Source of the DNA: Tenacibaculum sp. Bg11-29
GTDB lineage: Bacteria; Bacteroidota; Bacteroidia; Flavobacteriales; Flavobacteriaceae
Direction of reading: 5' to 3'
Assembly (NCBI RefSeq): GCF_002836595.1
Contig: NZ_PJBB01000003.1
Location: 2,355,001 to 2,419,000 of the forward strand
Length of the DNA stretch: 64,000 bases
Shown: positions 54,054 through 63,528 of the stretch, piece after piece
How the letters are laid out: each line of letters starts with the position of its first letter
Position numbering within the stretch: the first letter of the stretch is position 1
Notes under the pieces: model-generated
Databases searched by the model: none
Told to the model about the DNA's origin: nothing
The model's input: only the letters and a program-made list of their open reading frames with translations
Program-made: the position numbers and the translations under genes

Positions 54054-54584
54054 TTATAACGATTGTAATATGAAATCGCAGCGTTCTTTAATTGTTCCGA
54101 AGGGAACATTGATAATTTCGTATCCTATTTCTTTATAGGATTCTTTTAAAAAGGTATCAATTTTTACAGCTTGTTCGAAGGTTTCATATCTTTCATTATC
54201 AGATAGGTATATTTTTTCCCAAGGAGCGCACATAAATACTTTTGTATATAAATATTTATTACTTTTTTCTTTATAAATAGCAGGGTATTCACTTCCCAAA
54301 AAATTCATATACGCATGTACATCAGGAATTCCTCTGTCAAAAAAAATAATATCGGTATCATTTTTTTCAGCTTCTAAATATTGTTGTTCTCTACCTTCTA
54401 ATAACATTTGACTAAAAAGTAACGGTTGTTCTAAAAACAATTGATCTATCCCTTCTTTTTGAGCTTTGAGTATTACTTCTCTCGAAATTTCAGGCATGCA
54501 GTTATACCCCAGATTTATAAACTCTCTTAAAATCGAAGACTTACCTGTACCAGGTCCTCCTATTAAAACTATTTTTTGTTGCAT
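54054..54584 (-). CDS. AAA_28-family P-loop NTPase (NadR-like kinase fold)
   Basis: A 176-residue P-loop protein with Walker A GGPGTGKSSILREF at 9-22 and the acidic catalytic segment IIFFDRGIPDVHAYM near 80-94. MPEISREVI resembles the nucleobase-side loop of AAA_28 proteins related to ribosylnicotinamide kinase. The C-terminal half (VFMCAPWEKIYLSDNERYE onward) has the lid-like arginine and tyrosine residues of that group. The activity is not known. It precedes recQ by four bases and is probably co-transcribed with recQ and fmt, an arrangement common in this phylum. Confidence 0.88.
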   Translation of the reverse strand: MQQKIVLIGGPGTGKSSILREFINLGYNCMPEISREVILKAQKEGIDQLFLEQPLLFSQMLLEGREQQYLEAEKNDTDIIFFDRGIPDVHAYMNFLGSEYPAIYKEKSNKYLYTKVFMCAPWEKIYLSDNERYETFEQAVKIDTFLKESYKEIGYEIINVPFGTIKERCDFILQSL

Positions 54585-54698
54585 AGTGCAAAAATATAAG
54601 TTTCAATTTATAAATGTAATAAATAGTGTAATTTTGTGCTTCATCTATTTTAAGATTATTTATGATGAGAATTATTTTTAAATTTTTTATAAAACATT

Positions 54699-54980
54699 AT
54701 GTCAGATAGAGAAGCATTTTACAGTAAATTAAAAGTACAATTAGAAGATACTACAAAATTCCCTAGTAAATATTTATATAAGTTTATTGTGCCAACAGAT
54801 GCAAATCAGGAAGAAGAGGTAAAGAAAGTGTTTAATGGAGGTGGTGCTGTTATTGAAACAAAAAAATCAAAAACAGGTAAATACATTAGCATTTCTATTT
54901 TTTTAATTATTAAGAGTGCAGATGAAGTAATTGCTTATTATAAAAAAGCAGATGTTATTAAAGGTATAATTTCACTATAA
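54699..54980 (+). CDS. DUF493-family protein (YbeD-like)
   Basis: A 93-residue ACT-like fold protein of the DUF493/YbeD family. It includes FYSKLKVQLEDTTKFPSKYL, VPTDANQEEEVKKVFNGG and YISISIFLIIKSADEVIAYY near the end. The function of YbeD-type proteins is not established. It is directly followed, without a gap, by the first of three peptidyl-prolyl isomerase genes, so they are probably transcribed together. Confidence 0.9.
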   Translation: MSDREAFYSKLKVQLEDTTKFPSKYLYKFIVPTDANQEEEVKKVFNGGGAVIETKKSKTGKYISISIFLIIKSADEVIAYYKKADVIKGIISL

Positions 54981-56585
54981 ATGAAGAAGTTACTTTTGTT
55001 TTTTTTAATGGTTTTGATGACTAGTTATTCTTTTTCTCAGAAAGATAAAGAATTGTTTCGTATAAATAATTCGCCAGTAATGGTTTCAGAATTTAAACAA
55101 GTATATGAGAAAAACTTAGAACTTGTTGTTGATGATAGCTCTAAGGATATAGATAAATATCTTGAATTGTTTATAAATTACAAGTTAAAAGTTAAAGAAG
55201 CTTATAAGTTAAAATTAGATACTTTAAAAAGTTATAAGCAAGAGTTAGAAGGTTATGAAAATAGTTTGATTGCTCCTTATTTACAAGATGTAAAATATTT
55301 AAATAAGTTAATAAAGGAAGCATATAAAAGAAAAAAAACGGAAGTTAAAGCAAGTCATATTTTAATTAAATTTCCTAAAAAAGGAATTAAATTTGATACA
55401 TTACTTTTATACAAAAGGATTTCTAATGTTAGAAATAGAGTATTAAACGGAAAATCTTTTGAAAAGATTGCTAAAGAAGTATCAGAAGATCCATCGGTAA
55501 AAATAAATAAGGGTAACTTAGGCTATTTCTCAGCTTTTACAATGTTACATGCGTTTGAAAATGCAGCCTATAATACACCTTTAAATGAAGTTTCTGAGCC
55601 ATTTAAAACAAAATTTGGTTATCATATCTTAAAGGTTACAGGGAAAAGAGTATCTAAGGGAGAATTTGAGGTTGCTCATATTCTAGTTAAGGAATCAAAA
55701 GATAATAAAGTAAATATAGATTCACTCTATAGAAAGTTACAGTTGGGAGAGGAGTTTGAAGAGGTTGCTAAAAAATATTCTGACGATAAAGGAACAGCTT
55801 CTTTAGGAGGTAGATTACCAAGGTTTGGAACTGGAAGAATGGTTGAGGATTTCGAAAATAATGTAAGATTATTAAAACAGGAAGGGGATTATACAATACC
55901 ATTTAAAACTAAGTTCGGATGGCATATTGTTAAGTTATTAAAAAAATACCCGTTGGGCACTTTTGAAGAGGTTAAAAAAGATTTAACCAATAAAGTAAAA
56001 AAGTCTAACAGAGCAAGTTTATCAAAACAAGCAGTTTTAAACAGATTGACTGCAAATTATAAGATAATAGAAAATAAAAAAGCAATAAATGTTTTTTTAA
56101 CATCTGAAGTAAAGGAATTAAAAAAACAAAATTTAAATAAAGTATTGTTATCTATTAATGATAAGAAAATTTATCAAAAAACTTTTTTTAAATTTATAGA
56201 GCGTAAATACAATAAATCAATAAGTGTTTTATATCAGCGGTTTAAGAATAATCAAATTATAGAATATTTTAAAAATGATTTAATAAACACAACACCTCAA
56301 TATAAAAATACTTTATTAGAGTATAAAGAAGGATTGTTATTGTTTAATTTGATGCAAGAAAAAATTTGGAATAAATCATCAAAAGATACATTAGGGTTAA
56401 AAGAGTTTTTTATTTTAAATAAAACCGTTTATGGAAATAAAGAACTACATAATATAAGAGGTCAAGTAATTAATGATTATCAAAAAAAAATAGAAGAAGA
56501 TTGGATTAGAAGTTTGAGAGTGAAAAATAAAATTAGAATACGAGAAAGAGAATTAAAAAAATTTAAAAAAATATATAATCAATAA
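54981..56585 (+). CDS. Peptidyl-prolyl cis-trans isomerase with two parvulin domains
   Basis: A 534-residue exported parvulin-type foldase. After a signal peptide (1-19, ending SYSFSQ) an N-terminal chaperone helix region is followed by two rotamase (PpiC) domains: the first about 118-228 (VKASHILIKFPKKG, GNLGYFSAFTMLHAFENAAY, FKTKFGYHILKV), the second about 230-325 (FEVAHILVKESKD, LGGRLPRFGTGRMVEDFENN, FKTKFGWHIVKLL). The C-terminal ~200 residues are helical and lysine-rich. It probably assists folding of exported and outer-membrane proteins in the periplasm. Confidence 0.92.
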   Translation: MKKLLLFFLMVLMTSYSFSQKDKELFRINNSPVMVSEFKQVYEKNLELVVDDSSKDIDKYLELFINYKLKVKEAYKLKLDTLKSYKQELEGYENSLIAPYLQDVKYLNKLIKEAYKRKKTEVKASHILIKFPKKGIKFDTLLLYKRISNVRNRVLNGKSFEKIAKEVSEDPSVKINKGNLGYFSAFTMLHAFENAAYNTPLNEVSEPFKTKFGYHILKVTGKRVSKGEFEVAHILVKESKDNKVNIDSLYRKLQLGEEFEEVAKKYSDDKGTASLGGRLPRFGTGRMVEDFENNVRLLKQEGDYTIPFKTKFGWHIVKLLKKYPLGTFEEVKKDLTNKVKKSNRASLSKQAVLNRLTANYKIIENKKAINVFLTSEVKELKKQNLNKVLLSINDKKIYQKTFFKFIERKYNKSISVLYQRFKNNQIIEYFKNDLINTTPQYKNTLLEYKEGLLLFNLMQEKIWNKSSKDTLGLKEFFILNKTVYGNKELHNIRGQVINDYQKKIEEDWIRSLRVKNKIRIRERELKKFKKIYNQ

Positions 56586-56588
56586 AAG

Positions 56589-57437
56589 GTGAAGAAAATA
56601 TTTTATTTATTTGTGTTATTACTTATTGTTTCTTGTGATTTTATTAGTTTAAAGACTAAAAAGGTTACTCAACATAAACCTATTGCTACAGTTTATAATA
56701 AAAATTTGTACAAAAAGGATATTGAAGAGTTATTACCTAAAGGTATTACAAAAAAAGATAGTCTTGTAATTGTAAAAGGACTTATTAATTCTTGGGCTAA
56801 AAAACAATTATTATTAGCTAAAGCAGAAGAGAATATTTCTAGTGTTAATAGTAATAAAATAGAAAATTTAGTAAATAGCTACAAGAAAAGTTTATATATA
56901 AACGGGTATAAGGAGCGTTTAATAAAACAACGGTTAGATACTATTGTTAATCAAGAAGAAATTAATAGATATTATCAGAAAAATAAAGAAAATTTTAAAC
57001 TAAGTGAAGAGCTACTGCAGTTTGATTATGTTCATTTTGGAAAAGATTTTTTAGATAAAGAAGAAGTCATAAAAAGTTTTAAATCATCTAGAGAAGAAGA
57101 TTTAGATAGATACTTGTTAAACTTTAAATCTTATCGATTACAAGATTCAACTTGGGTGTCATTTTCTTTTTTTAAGAAAAAAATACCTCCTTTTCAGGCT
57201 GAAACTCAGCAAAAATTGTTAAAAATTTCTAAATACATACAAAAAGAAGATAGTTTAGGAGTATATTTGGTCGCTGTAAAAAAAATGTTACTAAAAAACG
57301 CGGTGGCACCTTTAACATTTGTAAATTCTAGGATAAAACAAATTATTTTACACAAACGAAAATTAGAATTAATTAGAGAGATAGAAAAAACGTTGATAAA
57401 TGATGCAATTCAAAACAAAAACTTTAAAGAATACTAG
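56589..57437 (+). CDS. Lipoprotein related to the PPIase cluster (foldase chaperone part)
   Basis: A 282-residue lipoprotein: GTG start, then MKKIFYLFVLLLIVSCDF with the lipobox LIVSC (Cys16). It shares the N-terminal chaperone-like helical layout of its neighbours but contains no recognisable parvulin domain. I see neither the HILIK-type strand nor the GNLGYF-type loop. In Bacteroidota such a protein often sits between two parvulins, and it may be a non-catalytic partner. It begins three bases after the previous stop and overlaps the next gene by about 38 bases. Confidence 0.72.
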   Translation: MKKIFYLFVLLLIVSCDFISLKTKKVTQHKPIATVYNKNLYKKDIEELLPKGITKKDSLVIVKGLINSWAKKQLLLAKAEENISSVNSNKIENLVNSYKKSLYINGYKERLIKQRLDTIVNQEEINRYYQKNKENFKLSEELLQFDYVHFGKDFLDKEEVIKSFKSSREEDLDRYLLNFKSYRLQDSTWVSFSFFKKKIPPFQAETQQKLLKISKYIQKEDSLGVYLVAVKKMLLKNAVAPLTFVNSRIKQIILHKRKLELIREIEKTLINDAIQNKNFKEY

Positions 57438-58779
57438 TATTTTATTTACCATTTTTTTAGCTAGTTTGGGTGTTGTAAATGCACAGAAAACTAAAATTGA
57501 TGGTGTTGCTGTAGTAATTGGTAAAAATATTGTTTTAGATTCTGATATAGATAAATTTAAACAAGAAGTTGAGTTAAGGAGTGAAGGGAAAGTTAAAATT
57601 TCTAATTGTGAAATGTTAGAAGAGTTAATGGGGCAAAAATTATTAGCGCATCATGGTGTGATTGATAGTGTTGTTGTTGCACAATCAGATATTGATAGTA
57701 AGGTAGCAAGAAGTATCGCTTATTTTACAAATGAGTATGGTAGTGAAGAAAAAGTAATTAAAGCATATGGTTTTAATGATATTGAAGATTTAAAGAAAGA
57801 ATTAGGTAGGGTACAAAAGGAAAATCTTCTTATAGAAAAAGAGCAACAAAAAATAACAGAAAATGTTGACGTAACACCTGAAGAAGTACGAGTATATTTT
57901 AAAGGGTTAAATGACAAAAAGGAACTACCAGAAATTGCTGCAGAAGTTGAAATAGCGCAAATTGTATTAAAAGCTGAACCAACTAAAGAAGAGAATGATC
58001 GTATTATAAGTAAACTTAACAAAATTAAAAAACAAGTTGATGGAGGTGCTAGTTTTAAACTAAAAGCAATTGTAAACTCAGAAGACCCTAGTGTTACACA
58101 AAATAGTGGTAATATGGGAGTTATAACAAAAGAAACTGGTTTTGTAAGAGAATTCAAGGAAGTAGCTTTTTCATTAGAAGAAGGCGAAATTTCTGAACCT
58201 TTTAAATCTCCGTTTGGATATCATATTATTTTATTAAATAAAATAAGAGGAAATGGACGTGATGTTTCTCATATATTAATGCAACCAGAAATTGCAGATG
58301 AGAAATTAAAAGAAACCAAAGATGAGATAGAGAAGATTATAAAAGAAGTAAAAGAAGGTAAGTTAACTTTTGAAGAAGCGGCTAAAAAGTATTCTGAAGA
58401 TAAGGAAACAAAGAATAATGGAGGTTTGATAATAAATCCATATACACAAGAAACTACTTTTGAGTTAACAAGAATGGCACCTGATTTATTTGGTAGAATT
58501 AGCGAGCTTAAAAAAGGTGATTTATCAGAAGTTTTTTATGATGAGACACGTGAGGGAGAGAAAATGTATAAAGTAATTTTCTTAAAAAATAAAACTGAAA
58601 CGCATAAAGCAGATCTTGTAGAAGATTATGTAAAAATGCAACAGTTTGCTTTAGCTAAGAAAAAAGAAGAAGCAGTTAAAAAATGGTCGAAAGAAAAAAT
58701 ACAAGAAACTTATATTAAATTAGGTAATGATTATAAAGATTGTACCTTTAAAAAAGATTGGAGAAAAGAAAATAAATAA
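57400..58779 (+). CDS. SurA-like peptidyl-prolyl cis-trans isomerase
   Basis: A 459-residue exported foldase. A signal peptide (about 1-28, ending VVNAQ) is followed by a SurA N-terminal chaperone domain (DGVAVVIGKNIVLDSDIDKF, about 33-170). A parvulin domain at about 180-285 contains EIAQIVLKAEP, SGNMGVITKETGFVREFKEV and FKSPFGYHIILLN. A second at about 287-390 contains RDVSHILMQPE and EDKETKNNGGLIINP. ATG-ATG at 57400 gives two nearly equivalent starts. It overlaps the preceding lipoprotein gene by 38 bases and probably acts on outer-membrane beta-barrels such as the TonB receptors. Confidence 0.93.
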   Translation: MMQFKTKTLKNTSILFTIFLASLGVVNAQKTKIDGVAVVIGKNIVLDSDIDKFKQEVELRSEGKVKISNCEMLEELMGQKLLAHHGVIDSVVVAQSDIDSKVARSIAYFTNEYGSEEKVIKAYGFNDIEDLKKELGRVQKENLLIEKEQQKITENVDVTPEEVRVYFKGLNDKKELPEIAAEVEIAQIVLKAEPTKEENDRIISKLNKIKKQVDGGASFKLKAIVNSEDPSVTQNSGNMGVITKETGFVREFKEVAFSLEEGEISEPFKSPFGYHIILLNKIRGNGRDVSHILMQPEIADEKLKETKDEIEKIIKEVKEGKLTFEEAAKKYSEDKETKNNGGLIINPYTQETTFELTRMAPDLFGRISELKKGDLSEVFYDETREGEKMYKVIFLKNKTETHKADLVEDYVKMQQFALAKKKEEAVKKWSKEKIQETYIKLGNDYKDCTFKKDWRKENK

Positions 58780-58802
58780 GAACTAATAATTTAGTATATT
58801 GT

Positions 58803-58825
58803 GATTCCTGCGTTTAGCGGGAATC
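58803..58825 (+). terminator. Terminator of the DUF493-isomerase operon
   Basis: The stem GATTCCTGC / GCGGGAATC (one G-U pair) with a five-base loop is followed by TTATTTT, 24 bases after the stop. Confidence 0.78.
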
Positions 58826-58885
58826 TTATTTTAGAATAGTTTGTAAATTAATATTCTTGAGTAAGAAAATTTAAAAAAATAACAT

Positions 58886-59839
58886 ATGTCAGACGTAGTT
58901 GCTGTAAATAATTTGGTAAAAAAATTTAGTCAATTACAAGAAGAGATTGGTAAAGTTATAATTGGGCAGCAAGAGGCTGTTAATTACACGTTATTATCAA
59001 TTTTTTGTGGAGGTCATTCTCTTTTAATAGGAGTACCGGGTTTAGCGAAAACATTATTGGTAAATACTATTTCAGATGTGTTAGGTTTGCAATTTAGTCG
59101 TATTCAGTTTACACCAGATTTAATGCCTTCTGATATTTTAGGAAGTGAAATATTAGATGAAAACCGTCAATTTAAATTTATAAAAGGACCTGTTTTTTCA
59201 AACATTATTTTGGCAGATGAAATTAATCGTACACCACCAAAAACTCAAGCAGCTTTATTAGAAGCAATGCAAGAAAAATCAGTAACAGTTTCTGGACATC
59301 ATTATAAATTAGATTTACCTTTTTTTGTGTTAGCAACCCAAAACCCTATAGAACAAGAAGGAACTTACCCTTTACCAGAAGCTCAGTTAGATAGATTTAT
59401 GTTTTCTATTCATTTAGAATATCCAACATTTGAAGAAGAGGTAGAAGTTGTAAAAAGCACAACTTCAATAATTAATCAAAATGTAACCTCAATACTTTCT
59501 TCGCAAGAAATTCTAGAAATACAAAAACTAATTAGAAAAATTCCTGTTGCAGATAATGTAATTGAATATGCTGTTGGTTTGGTGGGTAAAACACGTCCAA
59601 AATCTGATAAATCAACAGAACTAATCAAGAAATATATTGATTGGGGTGCAGGACCAAGAGCATCTCAAAACTTAATCTTAGGAGCTAAAGCCCATGCAGC
59701 GATTAATGGAAAATTTTCGCCAGATATAGAAGATGTTCAAGCTGTTGCTATTCCAATATTATCGCATAGAATAGTTAAAAATTACAAAGCAGAGGCAGAG
59801 GGAATTACTGTTAATGAAATCATTAAATCATTGTTTTAA
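58886..59839 (+). CDS. MoxR-family AAA ATPase
   Basis: A 317-residue MoxR-type AAA+ ATPase that usually acts as a chaperone with von Willebrand-domain and DUF58 proteins. Walker A is GVPGLAKT, preceded by HSLLIG. Walker B is IILADEINRTPPKTQAALLE, the sensor region VLATQNPIEQEGTYPLPEAQ. An arginine finger lies near LDRFMF, and the C-terminal part includes GAGPRASQNLIL. Genes for its usual DUF58/VWA partners are not adjacent; the next gene is on the opposite strand. Confidence 0.95.
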   Translation: MSDVVAVNNLVKKFSQLQEEIGKVIIGQQEAVNYTLLSIFCGGHSLLIGVPGLAKTLLVNTISDVLGLQFSRIQFTPDLMPSDILGSEILDENRQFKFIKGPVFSNIILADEINRTPPKTQAALLEAMQEKSVTVSGHHYKLDLPFFVLATQNPIEQEGTYPLPEAQLDRFMFSIHLEYPTFEEEVEVVKSTTSIINQNVTSILSSQEILEIQKLIRKIPVADNVIEYAVGLVGKTRPKSDKSTELIKKYIDWGAGPRASQNLILGAKAHAAINGKFSPDIEDVQAVAIPILSHRIVKNYKAEAEGITVNEIIKSLF

Positions 59840-59884
59840 AATTAGCTAATAATAATATTAAAAAACTCTAATAGTTAGAGAAAA

Positions 59885-61132
59885 TTACTTATAAATTAAA
59901 TATTTTTCTCTAACTATTTTGAAAGTTTCTAAATCTTTTTGCCAAGTACTTTTAATGTTTTTTTCAGATATACCTTGTGTTATTTGTTGCTGTAGTTTTT
60001 TTGTTCCAGCTAGTTTTGTGAAAAAAGAATTAAAAAAGTCTTTTTTAGGAGATTCTTTATAGGCTTTTAATAACCATGATAAGTTTAGGTTAGAAAGAGT
60101 ATTATGATTTTGTAAATCTTCACCATAACATAATTGCCCTTTGTGTTTTGGGTATTTAGCACCTTCATTTGGCTGCGGTGTATATTTAAAATTGGACTTT
60201 TTTAAATTAGGAGAACCGTAAATTTGAAATTGCTTATTAGTTCCTCTACCAGCAGAAATATTTGTCCCTTCAAAAAAGCATAAGCTAGGGTATAGGTTTA
60301 TAGCAGTATTATTAGGTAAATTAGGTGATGGTTTTATAGGTAGGCTATACTCATAGTCGTGTGTGTAGTTCTCTAAAGGAATCACTGTTAAATCACATGT
60401 AATTCCATTTTCTAACCATTTTTCACCATTAATCATTTGTCCATATTCACCAATTGTCATACCGTAAACAACAGGAACTGGATGCATACCTACAAAGCTT
60501 TTATGAGCTATTTCTAATACAGGACCATCAATATAGTGTCCGTTAGGATTTGGTCTGTCTAAAACAATAACAGGGATGCCTTTTTCAGCACAAGCTTCCA
60601 TTACATAATGTAGTGAAGAAATATAAGTGTAAAAACGAGCTCCTACGTCTTGAATATCAAAAACAACAACATCAATATCTTTTAACTGTTCATAAGAAGG
60701 TTTTTTATTTTTGCCATACAAAGAAATAATAGGTAATTTGGTTTTTTGATCAATACCATCAATTACAGCTTCACCAGCATCAGCTTTACCACGAAAACCA
60801 TGTTCGGGAGCAAAAACTTTTTTTACAGTAATATTATTGTAATTGTGTAAATAATCAACTAAATGGTGTTGTACAAATTTTGACCCCATTGTATTTGAAC
60901 TCACTTCTGCTCTTTGTAAAACATTTAAAACTGATGTTTGATTGGCTACAATTGCAATGTTTTTTCCTTTTAGTTTAGAGGTGTATAAACTAATTCTATC
61001 TGCACCTGTTTTTAATATAGGTGTTGTTTTATTAACTTTTTTTACAGCTGGTTTTTGTTGTTTAACACAAGAAGTAAATTGAAAACTAATACATATTAAA
61101 AATAAAATATGGTAACTAAAATTGTTTTTCAT
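59885..61132 (-). CDS. namZ: NamZ-type (DUF1343) exo-beta-N-acetylmuramidase, lipoprotein
   Basis: A 415-residue DUF1343 protein. Such proteins have been shown to be exo-lytic beta-N-acetylmuramidases that release MurNAc from peptidoglycan fragments. A lipobox (QFTSC, Cys22) in a hydrophobic N-terminus predicts a lipid anchor. Family landmarks are IAIVANQTSV, KVFAPEHGFRGKADAGEAV, VFDIQDVGARFYTYISSLHY, DRPNPNGHYIDGPVLE and PVVYGMTIGEYGQMINGEKW. SAGRGTNKQFQIYGSPNLKK closes the core. The enzyme would take part in cell-wall turnover or in digestion of other bacteria's peptidoglycan. It lies convergent with MoxR. Confidence 0.9.
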   Translation of the reverse strand: MKNNFSYHILFLICISFQFTSCVKQQKPAVKKVNKTTPILKTGADRISLYTSKLKGKNIAIVANQTSVLNVLQRAEVSSNTMGSKFVQHHLVDYLHNYNNITVKKVFAPEHGFRGKADAGEAVIDGIDQKTKLPIISLYGKNKKPSYEQLKDIDVVVFDIQDVGARFYTYISSLHYVMEACAEKGIPVIVLDRPNPNGHYIDGPVLEIAHKSFVGMHPVPVVYGMTIGEYGQMINGEKWLENGITCDLTVIPLENYTHDYEYSLPIKPSPNLPNNTAINLYPSLCFFEGTNISAGRGTNKQFQIYGSPNLKKSNFKYTPQPNEGAKYPKHKGQLCYGEDLQNHNTLSNLNLSWLLKAYKESPKKDFFNSFFTKLAGTKKLQQQITQGISEKNIKSTWQKDLETFKIVREKYLIYK

Positions 61133-61258
61133 TTAATGGAGTATTATAAAATATAAAATTACTACTAAAAAACCTTTTTTTAAGTGAAAGAGTGAATAAT
61201 TTAAAAGATACGTATCATAATATTAATTACTTTTGAATTTATTAAAAATGGATAACTT

Positions 61259-62494
61259 TTGAATTTTGAATTATTTATAGCCAAACGAATTATTGCTGGT
61301 AAAGAATATAAGAGTAATATTTCGTCACCAATAATTAAAATAGCAACTATTGCTATTGCTTTAGGAATTGCTATTATGTTGATATCAGTATCGATAGCAG
61401 CTGGTTTTCAAATGAAAATTAGTGATAAAATGACGGGGTTTAAAGGTCATATTCAAATCGTAAATTACGATACGAATAACTCAGATATTTCTACAGTTCC
61501 TATAAGTAAGAATCAAGATTTTTACCCTGAATTTAAAAACATTAAAGGTATTAAAAATGTTCAAGTTTTTGCAAATGTTGGAGGGATTATAAGAACTCCA
61601 ACCGATTTTGAAGCAATTGTATTTAAAGGAGTATCATCAGATTATGATTTTTCTTTTTTTAAGGAATATTTAATAAAAGGTCGCATACCTAATTTTAATC
61701 AAGAAAGAAATAAAGAAATAATAATATCTGAAGCTATTGCTAATAGATTGCATTTTAAATTAAACGATACTATTCAAACTTTATTTAGCGCAGAAAAAAG
61801 CAGATTAAAATACAAAATGCGAAAGCCTATTATTGTAGGAATTTATAATACAGGGTTTGAACAATTTGATAAAACGATGTTAATTGGTGATATTAGGGAA
61901 GTGCGTCAAATCAATAGATGGGATAAAGATCAAGTTGGAGGGTTTGAAGTTTTAATTGATGATTTTGATCAATTAACAGAAAAAGGTGATGAGATATACA
62001 GTAATATAGGGGCGACATTAAATAGTATTACAATTGTAGATAACTATCCAAAAATTTTCGAATGGATTAAACTATTTGATAATAACGTATGGTTTATTAT
62101 TGGTATTATGATTTTAATAGCAGGAATTAATATGATTACAGCTTTGTTAGTGTTAATACTGGAAAGAGTACAAATGGTAGGTATATTAAAAGCCTTAGGA
62201 GGTGCTAATTGGAGTATTCAAAAGATATTTTTATACAATGCTTCTTATCTGATTTTAAAAGGATTGTTTTGGGGAAATCTAATAGGAATAGCATTTCTTT
62301 TAATTCAAAAATACTTCAAGGTAATTAGTTTAGATTCTACTATATATTCAGTAGCAACAGTACCTGTTTATATTAGTTTTTGGGCAGTATTACTTTTAAG
62401 TTTAGGAACGTTATTATTATGTTTCCTAATGTTAGTAATTCCGTCATATATTATTACTAAAATACTGCCATCAAAATCCATTAAGTTTGCATAA
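61259..62494 (+). CDS. FtsX-like/LolC-type ABC transporter permease
   Basis: A 411-residue inner-membrane protein with the LolC/LolE/FtsX-type layout: one membrane segment at about 24-50 (IIKIATIAIALGIAIMLISV), a periplasmic MacB-PCD-like domain (about 55-265), then three membrane segments near 275-300, 325-350 and 370-400. The core is LVLILERVQMVGILKALGGA. The start codon is TTG, and the family N-terminus (NFELFIAKRIIAGK) matches from this point, with no better ATG nearby. Such permeases release lipoproteins or export peptides. No ATPase partner is adjacent. Confidence 0.9.
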   Translation: MNFELFIAKRIIAGKEYKSNISSPIIKIATIAIALGIAIMLISVSIAAGFQMKISDKMTGFKGHIQIVNYDTNNSDISTVPISKNQDFYPEFKNIKGIKNVQVFANVGGIIRTPTDFEAIVFKGVSSDYDFSFFKEYLIKGRIPNFNQERNKEIIISEAIANRLHFKLNDTIQTLFSAEKSRLKYKMRKPIIVGIYNTGFEQFDKTMLIGDIREVRQINRWDKDQVGGFEVLIDDFDQLTEKGDEIYSNIGATLNSITIVDNYPKIFEWIKLFDNNVWFIIGIMILIAGINMITALLVLILERVQMVGILKALGGANWSIQKIFLYNASYLILKGLFWGNLIGIAFLLIQKYFKVISLDSTIYSVATVPVYISFWAVLLLSLGTLLLCFLMLVIPSYIITKILPSKSIKFA

Positions 62495-62499
62495 AAGTA

Positions 62500-63417
62500 T
62501 TAATCAGTAAACCAATCAAATTGGTTTTTGATTATAGTGTTTTTATTTTCTTGAATATGTTTTTTAAAAGCTTTTGATACAGAAGACAGGTTTTTAGACT
62601 TTAACCAAATTAAATTCCAATTGGTTTCTATAGGTAAATCTTTTATATTAAGAATTTGTAGTTCTCCTTTTAGTAACTCGTTTTTAATGCCAATTGCTGG
62701 CATTATTGAAATACCTAAGCCTGCAATTACGGCTTGTTTTACAGCTTCATTTGAGGTGAGCTCCATTTTTTTTTGAATTTTTATTTTGTGTTTTATTAAG
62801 TATTTTTCCATTGCTAAACGAGTTGCAGAACCATTTTCTCTAAAAATAAAAGGAGTTTTATTTAATTCTTTTAATATTGATTTATCAACAGTTTTGTAGT
62901 TCTTATTAGCAACAAAATAGAGGCTGTTTTTCATTAATTCTATACGCTCAATATTTAATTTTTTAGGAATTGTAGAAACCATAGCAAAGTCACATTCATT
63001 GTTTTCTAAACTCCTAATCACACTCATCTTATTGGTTACATCCATTGTTAAATCTACCATTTCATTTTTTTTTATAAAATCAGATAAAAAATAAGGCATA
63101 GCATATTTAGCTGTAGAAACGATAGCAATTTTTAATTTACCAGCTAATTTTCCTTCAAAAAGTGCAGATTTATAATTTATAGCTTCTACTTCATCTAAAA
63201 TTTTAGCAGCAGTATTAGATATTTCTTCTCCAAATTCTGTTATGTATAGTTTTCTTCCAACTATTTCAAAAAGAGGTAATTTAAATTGATCTTGAAAATT
63301 CTTCAACTGAATAGATACCGCTGGTTGTGTTAAAAATAATTGTTCAGAAGCTTTCGTTACACTTTTAACTTCTGCTATTTTTCTAAATATTTCTAATTGA
63401 TGTAATGTATAACTCAT
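62500..63417 (-). CDS. LysR-family transcriptional regulator
   Basis: A 305-residue LysR-type regulator. Helix-turn-helix residues 1-60 include LHQLEIFRKIAEVKSVTKAS, EQLFLTQPAVSIQLKNFQDQ and FEIVGRKLYITEFGE. The remainder is a periplasmic-binding-protein-like sensor (GKLKIAIVSTAKYAMPYF onward). The ligand is not predictable. It is divergent from the small gene at 63529 across 111 bases, the usual arrangement of a LysR regulator and its target. It resembles CysB/CbbR-type members, a loose similarity only. Confidence 0.92.
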   Translation of the reverse strand: MSYTLHQLEIFRKIAEVKSVTKASEQLFLTQPAVSIQLKNFQDQFKLPLFEIVGRKLYITEFGEEISNTAAKILDEVEAINYKSALFEGKLAGKLKIAIVSTAKYAMPYFLSDFIKKNEMVDLTMDVTNKMSVIRSLENNECDFAMVSTIPKKLNIERIELMKNSLYFVANKNYKTVDKSILKELNKTPFIFRENGSATRLAMEKYLIKHKIKIQKKMELTSNEAVKQAVIAGLGISIMPAIGIKNELLKGELQILNIKDLPIETNWNLIWLKSKNLSSVSKAFKKHIQENKNTIIKNQFDWFTD

Positions 63418-63528
63418 AAAATATTTTAATGTATTTTATAATAAATATAAATAAAAATATATGAAAAAAACATTATTTCTTTGTAAGATATAAGAACCAG
63501 TATAGTAGAGATTATAAAGGAAAAAATT

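Noticed and set aside
54050..54109. Longer RecQ start overlapping the NTPase gene
   Set aside because: RecQ homology starts at MYEKSLK (54049); the extra residues come from the overlapping NTPase frame.
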